64,000 bases of DNA from Branchiostoma floridae (Eukaryota; Chordata; Leptocardii; Amphioxiformes; Branchiostomatidae), in assembly GCF_000003815.2 (NCBI RefSeq), contig NC_049995.1, positions 15,657,163-15,721,162 on the forward strand, read 5' to 3'. Each line of letters begins with the position of its first letter. The stretch's first letter is position 1. Shown piece after piece: positions 11,880-23,416 of this stretch. A program made the position numbers and the translations under genes. The notes beneath the pieces are model-generated. The model saw only the letters and a program-made list of their open reading frames with translations, did not search any database and had not been told where the DNA came from.

Positions 11880-12025
11880 TTTGCATAACAGGTTTAAGCA
11901 CACTTCAGTTAACTGCACTGAATTCCAAAATCCCAAACCTGTCCAGCTAGCTGGATAACTTCGCATTATTGCACCAGCCGGATAATTGCACGAAATACTC
12001 TGGCAAACAGGCTTTGCAATTACTT
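11880..12025. repeat. dispersed repeat, TAATTGCAC family, second copy
   Basis: This is the partner of 7735-7925, sharing GATAACTTCGCATTATTGCA and CCAGCCGGATAATTGCACGA. Confidence 0.65.
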
Positions 12026-12244
12026 TGAGGACACCCGATTTGAAGAGCTTGTGTGACATCAACTCACATATATCCACGTCAAAACAACATTGTTATAGAG
12101 GCCTTCTCAAAATTGTCTTGAACACCTGAATATCTGGAGTGTATACCTCAGGATTGCTGATGTTGCGTTGGTACATCTTTGAATCACTTCATTCATATTT
12201 TCTTTCTCATTTGGCAGTATTGAGGCGCACACACAACACTCACA

Positions 12245-12375
12245 GAGCAATACTTTTGTAAACACAATAATAGACACACACACACACAGCTGAAATACAG
12301 ACGCACTGCACACATCTTATACAAACACACAGACGCACACACACACACACACACACACACATAAACCCACGCACA
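12245..12375. repeat. CA microsatellite
   Basis: Two CA tracts, 12270-12290 and 12330-12362, in CA-rich sequence. Confidence 0.9.
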
Positions 12376-12435
12376 CATTGGCTCTAAAAACAATACTTAG
12401 TTCCTCGCGATGACGGAAAAAGCTGAAAACAGCTA

Positions 12436-12613
12436 CAGTCAAACCTGTATTAGGGGCCACCTCTACAGAGGGGCCACCTGTCCATAGTGGCCACTTTTTG
12501 TCGGTCCCTTGGGTATTTTATCTACAAGTTGCCACCTCTATACAGAGGCCACCTGTCTATAGTGGCCAAATTTGTCCGGTCCCTTGAGTGGCCGCTATAG
12601 ACAGGTTTGACTG
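12436..12613. mobile_element. MITE, CAGTCAAACCTGT family, TA-flanked
   Basis: Terminal inverted repeats CAGTCAAACCTGT and ACAGGTTTGACTG are flanked by TA on both sides (12434-12435 and 12614-12615). The interior repeats GGCCACCTCTA and GTGGCCA words. Relatives occur at 34114-34294, 50602-50777, 38890-38960 and, diverged, at 22115-22200, 36960-37513 and 55235-55430. It is non-coding. The TA duplication points to the Tc1/mariner-type or a similar cut-and-paste mechanism. Confidence 0.8.
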
Positions 12614-12829
12614 TACTAGAAGGCATTGCGGTTGGCCACACGACAAGCAGTTTCCGATGAATAGATAACAACAACTGAAAGCCTACTTAGACCCAAATAG
12701 CTTCTGCACTGGAAATACATCGATCACGTCATCCACTGCCACGTTCGTTCTCTATCTTACTCTGATGCTTGAGTAGGGATCGATTTGTTACTACAGTATA
12801 TATGAATATACGTGGCATTGTATAGTAGC

Positions 12830-13030
12830 ATCGTGTGGCGCAATCTGTAAGGTTTTTGACCCAGACCCCAGAGGTAACTGGTTCGAAACCGCGGATTTGT
12901 CCCGATGTTGTGCCCTTGGGAAAAGGGCTTTACACGACTTTTCCAACTTCACTCCGGTGAAAAATGAGTCCATAGCTTCGGCTAAGGACGTCCCTTGTAT
13001 AGGAAGTTAAATAAAGACTGTGCCATATTA
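12830..13030 (+). repeat. tRNA-derived SINE
   Basis: A head with an A-box-like TGGCGCAATCTG and a B-box GGTTCGAAACC at tRNA-like spacing is followed by a tail ending in AATAAAGACTG. It is about 200 bp, as expected of a SINE, and has no clean cloverleaf. A similar architecture is at 40050-40262. Confidence 0.65.
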
Positions 13031-13434
13031 ATGATCAACATAATGATCGTGGGCACTAAAGGAAGAAACAAGAAAGAAAGTTAAATGGTTTGCAGGCAAC
13101 TCTAAGGGCAGTGAAGTCTAAGTCATTCACCCCGTTTGGCCAAACCCTGACATTTATCCGCAAGCAAAGAAGTATGATATAGACTAAGGAAATGCATACG
13201 TGTCGAAAAGCATGATAAACGAAGTACCAGGAATTGGACGTTTATGTTCATTTGCATGTTCCCTCTCGTCCCAAGTTCATCGCTTGCCCCATCCCCTATA
13301 TGTACCAAATCCAGTGCTCGTCATCTGCATATAAAGATATAGTACGGGTCAAGCTCTGATAGAGTACTCTACATGTTGTGTTATTTGAAAAAAAATCCAT
13401 TGCTACTAGATTATAGTGAACTAAATTCAACGCA

Positions 13435-13590
13435 AGTAGATCTTTGGATCCAGAGGGCAGAGGTTCTAACACCGCTCCGGCACGGTTAGGGTTGCGTCAA
13501 CGATTAGATCGTCGTTCGGCTGGGGAAGTCAATCCCTAGGTCCTGTGTATGGATGGGGGACGTTTAAGAACCCAATACACTAATCACTGT
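13435..13590 (+). repeat. possible SINE fragment
   Basis: AGAGGGCAGAGGTTCTAACACC resembles a B-box region followed by a GC-rich body. No convincing A box was found. Confidence 0.3.
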
Positions 13591-13849
13591 ATTGTAGTGT
13601 CGGCTTATTCATCAATTTCTTGTGGATATCATGCCTCCCTTCGTCACCCAAGTCTGTAATATATAAATGCACTCGTCTGGAAACACAGAATATGTCGATA
13701 CTATAATGAAGAAAGGAAAAAGTTATTGACCATATGTAACAACAGAACAACATTACCCAAATCAAGCAGAGAAATATTCAATGTACTTCTATCATGTCCC
13801 GACTTCATATCTGTCCACCTAGGCCAATATATATATATATAATGCTATG

Positions 13850-14020
13850 CAAAAGAGAAGTAATGTTCTAACAATTTGAAATACACTATGCCGCCATATT
13901 TTCTGTTATGTTAGATTAGTATACTGTTGTAGATAGTTTGTAGTTGTTGATAATACATGTTACTTGCTATACATTGTACCAGTTGCCATCGTTGTGCAAT
14001 AAACTTGACTTGACTTGTAA
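13850..14020 (+). repeat. LINE-like 3' end with TTGAC tail repeats
   Basis: It ends GTTGTGCAATAAACTTGACTTGACTTG. Short tandem repeats after an AATAAA-containing terminus are typical of CR1/L2-type LINE 3' ends. The rest of the element is absent. Confidence 0.5.
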
Positions 14021-14560
14021 TCTAGATAGAATAGAAGATAAACAGCATTTTTTTAGTAGACTGTGGATTATTACAAGAAAGAGAGAGCTAAACCTTATAG
14101 ACTGATAGATCCTTTGTTTTCCTACTATAGACAAATCCATATTTCTAATAATTTAGAGGTTTTACACAGACCTATGATTGTAAAACGGGCCTGTTCCTAC
14201 ATTTTCACCATCACAAAGAAGCGAGAAGAACTCGAATTCACTCCTTGGAAGAGCATAATTCTGTGGTAGGATGACTTTGTATATGTGTCAGGTAACGTTA
14301 TATGTAAACTGTTCTTTTGTTGTAACCTGTACGTATGCGAGTGGGTAGATATGTACAATAAAGGTATTAATTCATTCATTGAATGAAATATTGTTCAACT
14401 TCCCCCCTATTGTGTCATTTTACACACCTGCAACCCCCCTCCCCTTCCAGTGGCCTTCTAGGAAAGGCCCGACGAGCTTGGAGTAAAGTGTAAGGTGTAC
14501 GTGCGAGTTGGCTACAATTCACCAAAGGGAGTCCAGAACAAGTCAAATCAAATTTAATTA

Positions 14561-14720
14561 ACCTCCAAGCAGATCCTACGGTAGCATAAGATAGTATCAA
14601 AAGCTGACAGAGGAGTGAAGCCGGCTTAGGACTGTGTATTTTGCCAGAGGTACCCGCCTGGCTCCCTTTGGCCGGCTATACTCCTCTGCCAGCTTTGATA
14701 CTATCTCCCTTATGTTCGCA
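14561..14720. mobile_element. palindromic MITE, CTCCAAGCAGATCCTAC family
   Basis: The left arm CTCCAAGCAGATCCTACGGT is followed by AAGATAGTATCAAAAGCTG and GAGTGAAGCCGGC. The right arm repeats these in inverted order (GCCGGC, ACTCCTCTGCCAGC, GATACTATCT) but its outer end is lost or diverged. Complete relatives are at 20756-20914 and 31612-31780. Confidence 0.75.
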
Positions 14721-15462
14721 TTATTTCTAAAAGAGGTATCAGTTCCCCCTAGGGCTTTGCCATTTACTGCTCACTGCACTTAAAGTTGTTGACAAAAATT
14801 AGGCCTTGGCCCGGCAGAATGTTACGTGTGTTACGTGCCTCGTGTCAGGGATGCCCACTATAGGGCCGTTCCATTTTTATACCCAGGGGTATCGAATAAT
14901 TACGTAAGAAATATCGATGAATTTATCAGTCAATATAGGTATCTATATGTTATAGAAAAGATGTTGGTGTCATAAAGGGAAGGTACAAAGTAGCTGATGT
15001 AATACATGGTTTCGATTGCGCTTTTACTGAAGTCCCTCCCGTGACGTCATAACAAATGAGTCATTCCAATATTGCACAACTATACTCAGTATTGGCTTGA
15101 CGCCGGCCGGTATATTCATATTGGCACTCTCAAGTAGTCGCTGCATTCTATCACTCAAAGGCGGTATATCGTGAGAGCTTTTTTGCTGGGAGAGTTATTT
15201 ACAGAATTTGACAAATTCATCCGTCAATATCTGGTACCATCGCTGTCGATTGTAGCTGAGTCCAACGTTAGAGAGAAACTACATTTTACCGGCGTCCGGT
15301 CTGCTTTTTTAGTGTCTACCACTACCAATTCGCGTAGCATATATGTGAGGCATTCCAATTTTTCTGAGGCGGTATTTTGGTGGACTGAGAAGCTTTGTTG
15401 GAGTCTCAGAGTTTTTGATTTCGAAATCTCTTGACTACCGTGAGGAAAACAAAAGGTTTAAC

Positions 15463-15701
15463 ATGTGCAGACACTGCACCAAGCGACCCAAGTTTCCGGA
15501 AGAGGTTGGTCAGAAGATGCAACAACAACAACAAGAGCACAGCTATGGACTGAGGGAAATACTGATGATCGGAAAATTCAGGAAACAACCTTACGAAGAT
15601 CCGGGCACTCTTTCTGAAGAAAATGGCAAGAAGAAAGTGGAGGAAGAGGTCACCCAGCGTCCACCAACGCCTTCCAACGAAGTCGAGATCGTCACAAAAA
15701 G
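15463..15701 (+). CDS. candidate first coding exon, unknown or alternative ZNF704-like exon
   Basis: From an ATG in a fair context (AACATGT) the frame stays open for 79 codons plus two bases to a weak donor, AAAAG|GTTGGT. The product begins MCRHCTKRPKFPEEVG, has a glutamine run, and continues into a charged K/E-rich and proline-containing tail ending EIVTKR. Composition and codon use look protein-coding compared with the flanks. A TATA-like GGTATATTCATA lies at about 15109-15120, 350 bp upstream. No family was recognised. The exon ends in phase 2, the same as coding exon 1 of the ZNF704-like gene. It could therefore be an alternative first exon of that gene (joining at 45376) or the start of another gene. 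Confidence 0.35.
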
Positions 15702-16599
15702 GTTGGTAACTTAAATGTTTTATTGCACCACCTGTATCTAATTATTTCCAAGCAGATGTTAGGGGGAAAGATCTGACACTTTCTGACTACCGAGCTTTTT
15801 CTGACAGTCTCGCTTCCCCCATTCTCTACCGCGCTTCGTAGGTTGCTGGAAAATGATAGGAATTGGTCAAAAGCTAAGTTATAATTTGCGGGTAAACCTT
15901 TACACCAATGACCATCCGAAGTCAAGCCCTCTGGTAAAATGTTCTCCCTATTTTGTCCAGTTTTTACCATTGTTTTTTAGTCTTACCAAAAGCCTGGTAT
16001 AGACTATCGTTTTCCACAATTTCCGGCAAATTAATAGAATTGACATCCTACCTTCAACTCTAAATTACCGTAGTGTCTTATTTTAGCGTGACGTGTTTTT
16101 CTGCCTACCTTGAACGTGAGGTCATCGTAGGTCACACGTACTGGTGGCACAGTTTCAATACAAGAGTCAAGGTTAAAATATGTGGTAATTTGAGAATGTT
16201 GTTGTCAGACACTCGTATATTATTCTTCCGAATGAAATTCACCAATGGATGCTCTGAATGTCGTAGCGGGCTAAAATCTCAAACGCAAATTGGAGAGAAA
16301 GATTGATTTTTAGATTGCCTTTAGCGTGGGTGTGATCACACGTTGAAGATGACACTAACGCCGATACCGAATTTTCGAATCGTTCGATTTCTAATGTTGT
16401 TCTATTTGTACTTTAGTACAATGTAGATTATAACGGTGCATGCAAAATTGATATATCTATGAACACTGTATATTATATGCACTGTTTTGATCCAAAGCCT
16501 TGTTTCGTAGGTAAAATGTGTTCGCTAGAGAGTACTATAGGTACGGATTGTGCTAGTACTAACTGTAGAACGCTATCTCTAATCCTACACATGGCATTT

Positions 16600-16715
16600 T
16601 TGTGACTTAGTGCAAAATGCACTGGCAACGTTTGATGGTGCAAATTGCACTGGTATAGTGCAAATACAATGCAATGGTGCAAAATGCACTGACATGACAC
16701 AAAGTGCACTCTGAC
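16600..16715. promoter_or_regulatory. cluster of GTGCAAAATGCAC palindromes
   Basis: The 13-bp palindrome-like words GTGCAAAATGCAC (16610 and 16677) and GTGCAAATTGCAC (16638) recur, with half or variant forms at about 16658 and 16698. They resemble a bZIP or POU/octamer-type site cluster. Any function is inference, and a decayed short tandem repeat is equally possible. Confidence 0.3.
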
Positions 16716-16951
16716 TAAGGAATAGAACAAAATCCACGTGGGGAGTTTACGCAAGGACCTTGGTTTAGTATTACGATGTTACACCATGTCGCAATCGGCT
16801 TTACACCGTGTTGCGATCTAATAAAAGGAAATTGCAACATTGTTCGAACGGGGTCAACGATCTACCGGCCGACTGTGTGACTCGCGTATCTCACAAATGT
16901 TGATGATTTCAACATAATACAAAAACATTGAATTGATGATAGCGATTCAAT

Positions 16952-17019
16952 ATGAAGATGAAAATACAACTTTGCCCCAAGTATGCTGTCATCGGAGGAA
17001 TGCTGTTCGTGGAAAGAAG
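16952..17019 (+). CDS. weak candidate short first exon
   Basis: ATG at 16952 opens a 22-codon frame (MKMKIQLCPKYAVIGG...) ending GAAAGAAG before a GTAATA donor, in phase 2. It is too short to judge by composition. It is listed because its phase fits both the candidate exon at 17617 and the known exon 2 of the ZNF704-like gene. Confidence 0.12.
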
Positions 17020-17616
17020 GTAATATCAATAATAGTTTTAGGCATCTAATTAATATATTCTAACGTTAATTGTCGCTGATATAGTATCTATAGTGTTGTA
17101 AAATGTGAGATACGTTCCCTTAGTTTACGTTATAATGTTGCGTTTAAATCTTGATATTTATGTTTGTCTAGTAAGTAATTGTCATAATCCTAAACATTAT
17201 CCATTATATTTGTCCTTTGGTTCGTTCAATTGGGAATATACAGAATGCATCGTTTGGTAAACTCACAATTCAACTGTTTGAAATGTTCAGAGTCGTGAAA
17301 TACAACGTAAAGTGCATGCGATGCCAATGTTAATTGTCATCTCTGTCACGGCTTGGTCTTGGACGCCGTAAGAAGTAATCATTAGTATGGTTTGCACTGC
17401 TATCGTTAGTCCATCGTAACCTAGCAGCGACAAATGTAAAGCGAAGCAGTCACCCTTGATATTTGTAAAGGCACAATGGGTATTTAATTCGCAGATTGTG
17501 CAATTTTGTTCATCAAGGCCGTATAGAATATCTTCGTTGAATATTTCACACATCTTGTGTGTGTTTTTATAAGAGTTTGGACGTATTTATTGCTTTTTGC
17601 CTTTCTATCACTTCAG

Positions 17617-18102
17617 GTGGCGAAGGTCCATACTCTTATGGGCGTCTTGTATGTTTGTTTATGTATTTTTCAATTGTTTTAAAGTTCCAAACTTTCCCCA
17701 ATCGCAGAACCTAGTATTTAGAATGCGTAGAATGGAGAAACGTTCACTCTTTGGTTACCTGCTCAAGACTGCTCTCTTTATTGTCTCTTTATCAATCTTT
17801 ATTACCATTTTGTCGATGTCTGACGAAAGGTAATGGATGCTGCCTGAAACGTCTGACCATTTCGAAAATCATATCCAGTTGCTTGAGTAACTGCTATTTG
17901 GAGTATCGTATTACATGGATGTCTAACCTTCACGGACGTATTTGCAGGTGTGACTTTCTGTCCTCTACGTCTATGACATATTGCATCATTTTGCTGTGCT
18001 GTCATCACTTGACCTATGCATTTAGGCATGTTGGTATTATGTCTTTTGACTTGTTACTTACAAAGATTATTCTGCTTTTAAGTAATCTAAGCGCGTGGAA
18101 GT
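17617..18102 (+). CDS. weak candidate hydrophobic exons
   Basis: An open stretch follows CTATCACTTCAG and runs to a donor at GAAAG|GTAATG (exon end 17829). It contains two hydrophobic segments, roughly LLWASCMFVYVFF and TALFIVSLSIFITIL, the second after a basic MRRMEKR start (ATG 17723), as in a type II membrane anchor. A second segment, 17948-18102, begins after TTTGCAG, continues in phase and ends in TAA. AT-rich noncoding DNA can mimic membrane segments, and no homologue was recognised, so this is a low-confidence call. Confidence 0.15.
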
Positions 18103-18379
18103 AAGAGTAGATCATTAGGTCTTTGTGTGTCTTTTGTTGGGCCTATTCACGGTAGGGTAGTTTGTGCTTACGATTGGTAAATTTAGTTTAAAGGCATTTA
18201 ACCCCTGTAGTTTTTGCCTACGGGTGTTTTGAGACCCAGCGACATTCTTTCTGAAATTGACCGTAAAATAGTGCTAAACACCCCTTCAAGGTTTAGAAGC
18301 ATTTGCTTCTTTGCTTGTCCAACACGTGTAGCCGGTGTATTGGATGGTGTGTTCACTTTGTTTGATCGTCTTTGTCTTA

Positions 18380-18792
18380 GGGTGAGTGAGTGAGTGAGTG
18401 AGTGAGTGAGTGAGTGAGTGAGTGAGTGAGTGAGTGAGTGAGTGAGTGAGTGAGTGAGTGAGTGAGCGAGCGAGTCGAGTGAGTTAGTGTGTGTGCTTGA
18501 GTGAGTGAGCGAGTGAGTGAGCGAGTGAGTGAGTGGAGGGAGTGATTGAGACAGTGAGTGAATGAATGAGTGAGTGAGCGAGCGAGTGGGTGAGTGAGCG
18601 AGCGAGCGAGTGCGTGCGTGCGTGAGCGACCGAGCGAGCAAGTTGAGTGAGTGAGTGCGTGCGTGCGTGCGTGAGCGAGCGAGCGAGCAAGTTGAGTGAG
18701 TGCGTGCGTGAGTGAGTGCATGAGAGAGTGAGTACATGTGTGAGAGTGGACATATGTGAGTGAGTGACCGAGTGGGTGGGTGAGGCAGTGTT
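18380..18792. repeat. (GAGT)n microsatellite, about 410 bp
   Basis: It is pure GAGT from 18381 to about 18465, then interrupted with GAGC, GCGT and GAAT variants. Long minus-strand Ser/Leu/Thr/His frames are repeat artefacts. Confidence 0.97.
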
Positions 18793-19098
18793 TGGGGGTA
18801 CAAAAATCCCACATCTGTCATAGTCTGTACCTAATTGCTATTGGACAAATATAGGACCAAAATAGATCGTAACTACGTAGTCCCAGCTCAGGTGACTGGT
18901 TTTCCCAAGACTATTGGACAAACCCCGAGGTCCAGTCGAACAGTGGGAGTGGGCGGGGCAAACCATCGCCCACAGACTGTGTTTGTTCTCCGTAAGGTCA
19001 TCTGCCACCTGCCGAAGATAAATTAAACACACCAAGGCTATGCTCGCAAGCAGATTTCTCGGTTGCCATGATAGTATCCATTGGGCTGGCCTTGGATA

Positions 19099-19215
19099 TT
19101 AATCTCCAAGCAGAGGTTCGGCTCTGGCTGTTTTTGACGCGTTTAGGCATTTTTATTAATCTCCAAGCAGATCCTACGGTGCCATAAGATAGTATCAAAG
19201 CTGGCCAGGGAGTAT
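19099..19215. mobile_element. two truncated MITE left arms in tandem
   Basis: Two starts of the ATCTCCAAGCAG type lie side by side. At 19099 one continues as AGGTTCGGCTCTGGCTG (as at 9568 and 55486). At 19152 the other continues as ATCCTACGGTGCCATAAGAT (as at 14561). Each lacks its right arm. Confidence 0.65.
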
Positions 19216-19764
19216 AGCCGGCTAAGGGAGTCTATACATTACGCACCGCGGATCTGGTTGGAGATAATTTTTTTATCAGGTTTTCTATTTTGTGCTATTT
19301 CTTTACTTATGCCTTGCACTACAAGTTCCAGTCGGACATTTATAAAACAGCACCCAGTAGAAAGTCCGATAAAACGCCTAAAAATGCATTTAAAAAACAG
19401 CCAAAGCCGGACTTATGTTTGTAGAATACTGGATACTGTTTCGGCCTTCATTGTTTGGATTTTCTAACTTTCTACTCATGTTATCGATGTTCCTATTTAT
19501 TGATTCAGTCATTGTTGTTTGGAAATACTGTAAGAGCACCTTTAGAATGCAAATCAAGTTAGGGATGATGTAATGGAATATATAAACCATCACTGCTTTC
19601 CCGCGAAGCCAGAGCGTTGCGCCGAAGGCCGGTTACATCCAGAAAATACTGGATAGACTGGATTTGAATCTACTCTCGCTTTGGGAGACTTTTTTTAACC
19701 AAAAATGGGAATGACAGATCGCTCATGCTTCAGTTTCAAATAAGATCGAAATTCAGAGCTCTTA

Positions 19765-19800
19765 GAAGTAAGAAATCTTTATTGACACAGCAAAAGCAAA
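19765..19800 (-). repeat. retroelement-like poly(A) signal, minus strand
   Basis: On the minus strand GTGTCAATAAAGATTTC marks a probable 3' end. No gene was recognised upstream on that strand. Confidence 0.2.
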
Positions 19801-19876
19801 GCGATTTTCGTAAGGTTTACAACTACTTACAGTACATATAAACAGACATATCTATACATATGAATAAGTAACGATA

Positions 19877-20080
19877 GTTCACCTTTATACGTGGGGTGAC
19901 CTTTATCCGTTGTTTTTAAAAACAGCGCATCTAGGAGTATTAAGTCTGCGGACAGTGGTTTCAAATTTGCAATATTTTCAAAATGTTCCGATTTGAAACC
20001 ACCGTCTGTCGACTTCATATCTCTAAATACGTTTTTTCTTACAAACAACGAATATAGGTTACCCTCGGATAAAGGTGAAC
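19877..20080. mobile_element. palindromic MITE, GTTCACCTTTAT family
   Basis: The ends are GTTCACCTTTATACG and CGGATAAAGGTGAAC. Further inside, GTGGTTTCAAATTTG and CAAATCGGAACATTTTG-type arms pair around the centre. About 204 bp, with no clear target duplication and no coding capacity. Confidence 0.65.
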
Positions 20081-20220
20081 CAGCGTTAAACATATTGAGT
20101 CTAGCGTGTCATTTTTTTTATCATTGGTTCTAAGGTATAAACATTCTTGGGTGTATTTGCCTTTAGAAATGAACTCCGTTTGATTGTCAAGCGAAAATAA
20201 CAACGGTCGTGAGAAGACAA

Positions 20221-20242
20221 GCCGAGAGAGAGAGAGAGAGGA
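20221..20242. repeat. (GA)n microsatellite
   Basis: A short GAGA tract. Confidence 0.9.
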
Positions 20243-20755
20243 GGGTTTCCAAGAAGAAATAAAATACGATTGACTGATCGTTGATATTAGCAATTAAAAA
20301 GAGCCCGACAATTGTAGGACGAGATGCACAGATGGTTTTCGCGCCATTTCGCGCGGGGTTGTGGCATACGTGCGACTTTGCTACAATCGCGGCTCTTCTT
20401 GGAAAGCGAGGGGAGATGTAGCAATTTTAACTGCCGTCTGCTTCCGCACGCTAGATGTCGCTCTTAATTTTACCCTGATGCCCGCTATATACTAGTACTG
20501 TATCTATTACTATTTCTGTATCATGTAAAATCTAGGAGCTTTCTTTCTTCACAATATCGAGGCTTTTTGTGGCGCAAACAACATGAATCTGAGAACTTAA
20601 AAAACAACATCAAAACAAAACAGATCACAAGCCAAAAGCGCAAACGAATAGTGACAGTTCAAAATTAGAGGCTAACGTTACAAATGTAATGGCACCGATG
20701 GTTGATAGTTGTATGTATGAAGGCAATGATAGAATCACTATCGTAATCTCCAACC

Positions 20756-20914
20756 AGATTCTACAATGACATAAGATAGTACCAAACTGGCCAAGGAGTG
20801 TAGTCAGCCAAAAGGTGTCCATTTGCCTTGTAGCGAAACACACTCCTAGGCCGGCTTCACTCCTCTGTCAGCTTTTGATACTATCTTATCCTACCGAAGG
20901 ATCTGCTTGGAGAT
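20756..20914. mobile_element. palindromic MITE, CTCCAAGCAGATCCTAC family, complete
   Basis: The ends ATCTCCAACCAGATTCTAC and AGGATCTGCTTGGAGAT are inverted, with TA at 20754-20755 and 20915-20916. It is 159 bp. The inner words AGATAGTACCAAACTGG and TTTTGATACTATCTTAT pair. Confidence 0.85.
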
Positions 20915-21429
20915 TATCACTATCGATCAACGCAATATTCAAACATGTGCTATAATAAAGATCTGAACCGCTAAGGGGCGATTTGATGTATCATCCTGTT
21001 AAGATCAGATAAGATAGGTTTTATCGATTTTCTTGGAGATGGATCATGGAACGCTGCTGTTTCGAACGAACACAAACAAAAGAGCGAAGTCAGCAATGTC
21101 TCAAAACATATTGTGCATACGTGCAACTTTATGCGATTCTGGCTGGCTGGCGAATTGTTTTTATTTATCTATCTATCAACAATCTGTCACGTAAACGCAA
21201 GTGTCAACAATAACTAGATACCGTTTTAATCTTTGACAAGCATTGCCTCAGTTGCAATGTGTTGTTGTCTTGTAGTAGTAACATAGAATTCACAACAGTT
21301 TCTGTAATATGTTTGGTCAACGTTGCATACGATATCTTTTCCGCGATCCGCCACAGCATTTATTGTTTATTTCTGGATATATAGATCTAGATGTGTATGA
21401 TTGTTTTCATTGTTACAAATATATGATTG

Positions 21430-21545
21430 TTACCATGTGACCTGTACTTACTTATTTATTAGGATTCTCCATATACAACGACAATACTTAGCCCAGTGGG
21501 TCAAAAATGTGCAATAAACATAAAGATCTCCATTCATCATTGTTT
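21430..21545 (+). repeat. LINE-like 3' tail
   Basis: It contains GTGACCTGTACTTA and TGTGCAATAAACATAAAG and is the plus-strand counterpart of 6930-7060. Confidence 0.4.
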
Positions 21546-22464
21546 ATTAAGATTTTCAGACTCCTACTAGGTAGTCCGATTCAGTTTTGGCAAACTGATT
21601 TCCATCGGGGCCCAGGTACACATACGAAGAAATCAAAACATATCACATTATTCGGAAACTCAACCTTATAACGTTATACGCGAACAACAAATTCACAGTA
21701 GAATTTTACCGCAATGCGTTCTGTCCAAGGCGAGTAGCTATAGAGTCCAAGGCCTTTGTTCTTTTGTCAATGGGCGTGATATATGTTCATGATTGACAGG
21801 TGTAAATAAACGACAAGACGTAGCCGTGTTTCTTGGAGACGATTGTAAACAATGGACGATGGGTTGCCAAGATGTTACTGTATCTGAAGTTTGTTTAACC
21901 AAGTAGCTAGACCAAGTTATTTTAAGTGAAACTAACAATTTTGTAGGACCTTTTTCTCGATGGGAATTGAAAATGTTGGTACTCTTCAAAACATCATTTT
22001 CCATCCATCTATTTATCTACGTTATAGATCTACTGTATAAGTATAACATAACGTTAATACATCTCTCGACTTGGAAACCATTGAGTCTCGGTCTTATGTT
22101 GTCGTCAGTCGATTCTCTACAAAAAGATCACCTGTCCAAGATGACCACTTTTCATTGCTCCCTACCTGGTCGTCTTGAGCAGGTTTGGCTAACAATGCCA
22201 CATGTAGTCGAGAATATATGACACCCTTTGGTGCTGTTGGCGAAAGAAATAGCACAACGTCCAGCAATAGCAGATTTTTGTCACCGTCTGCCCAACTAAA
22301 TAGACGACCAGGCCACGTTTGTTGCCTCTGAGGCCCTAAATCCTTATTCTAAGCCGCCCCTCTGGGTAGAAATGTGGAAACGTTCCAACAAAACATCCCG
22401 AAAAGATTGACGACCGAAGAACCCAAAAGATCAACATGACCCTGGTCTAATTACATTCCCTCAC

Positions 22465-22531
22465 TGACCAATCACAGTCGAGAACGGTGCAGCCAATCGA
22501 TGCCAAGGGATGGGCCGCTTCGACCAATCAG
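22465..22531. promoter_or_regulatory. three CCAAT boxes, likely promoter of the ZNF704-like gene
   Basis: CCAAT occurs at 22468-22472, 22493-22497 and 22524-22528 in the contexts GACCAATCA, GCCAATCG and GACCAATCAG. These are the form bound by NF-Y, and they are spaced 25 and 31 bp apart. Evenly spaced multiple CCAAT boxes are typical of NF-Y promoters. They lie about 0.9 kb before the first clear start codon and 175 bp before a strong splice donor at 22703, so they probably mark the transcription start region. Confidence 0.45.
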
Positions 22532-22673
22532 AGGCCGAGTATCCTAACTTATCACAGATGTCATGTGACGTTGTTTTTCTTGAAAACGCCGGTGGCAAAA
22601 ACAAATCTTTATTGTGGTTTTGGATAACGCAAAAGTAAAACAATTTCCCTCCCTCTATGATGCAATAGATGCG

Positions 22674-22702
22674 ATGAAATTTCGGAAGGACAGTGTGTTG
22701 GG
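22674..22702 (+). CDS. candidate short first exon of the ZNF704-like gene
   Basis: An ATG at 22674 reads MKFRKDSVLG up to a consensus donor (GGGTAAGTCT, GT at 22703). The 29 nt end in phase 2, which is exactly what exon 2 at 45376 needs. Splicing there would give a short isoform lacking the domain encoded at 23417-23964. Alternatively this is the end of a 5' untranslated exon spliced to an acceptor before 23417. Confidence 0.3.
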
Positions 22703-23416
22703 GTAAGTCTGATTTTTAGTTCTTTCAATTGAAATAAGAATCAAAAGATAAAATATCAGAAAAAGATTCGGAGGTTGGAGTCTAACATAGCGTTAGTAGT
22801 ATTTCTTTGCGGCATATCAACTGTTACAAGTTCATTTTAATTCATAACTTAATAGTAATTATGATTTTAAAGGATCATTTACAAGTGTGTATTCCATGTT
22901 TATCTTCTTAGAATTGATATGCGAATTAGTGGCTTGTTTGGCAAGATAATAAAAGTGACGTGAACCAAGTTATCGCTCGTTTTACCGGTGCGGTGGGCAC
23001 ACACGCCCCCAGTACCAAAACAAACCGGTACGAAAACACCGGCTTTTGCAAGACTACGGAAGGCACGTTTCTTCCTCCCCCCGTACCTCCTTGGATCATT
23101 TTCTTATCTTTTCAAGACACAATTGTCCGGATACACGATTTCTGACGGGAGTTGAAGAGCTGACTGTCCGCTGCGAAGGAATTTGAGGTGAATTTTGTGC
23201 CGTTTTGTGCCAACTTTGACCGGAGTATTGTAGCAAAATAATTTTCGAGACGAAAACATGCCGGTGCCCGTCTGTGATTGACCGGTATCTCCTTGGACAA
23301 CATCTTGTGGCAAGAATTGTCAAATTTCTTGACAGATTCTCCGCAAATTTCCACGTTTTTGAGCCACATTTCTTGACAAGACATTGTGGAGTTCAACACA
23401 ACCTCGTCACCCAAGC

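Noticed and set aside
12830-12910. A possible functional tRNA gene
   Set aside because: A and B boxes are present but the acceptor stem does not pair, and the sequence continues into a SINE-type body and tail.
18198-18821. A 207-codon Ser/Leu/Thr/His-rich frame on the minus strand
   Set aside because: It is the translation of a GAGT microsatellite, with no start or splice support.
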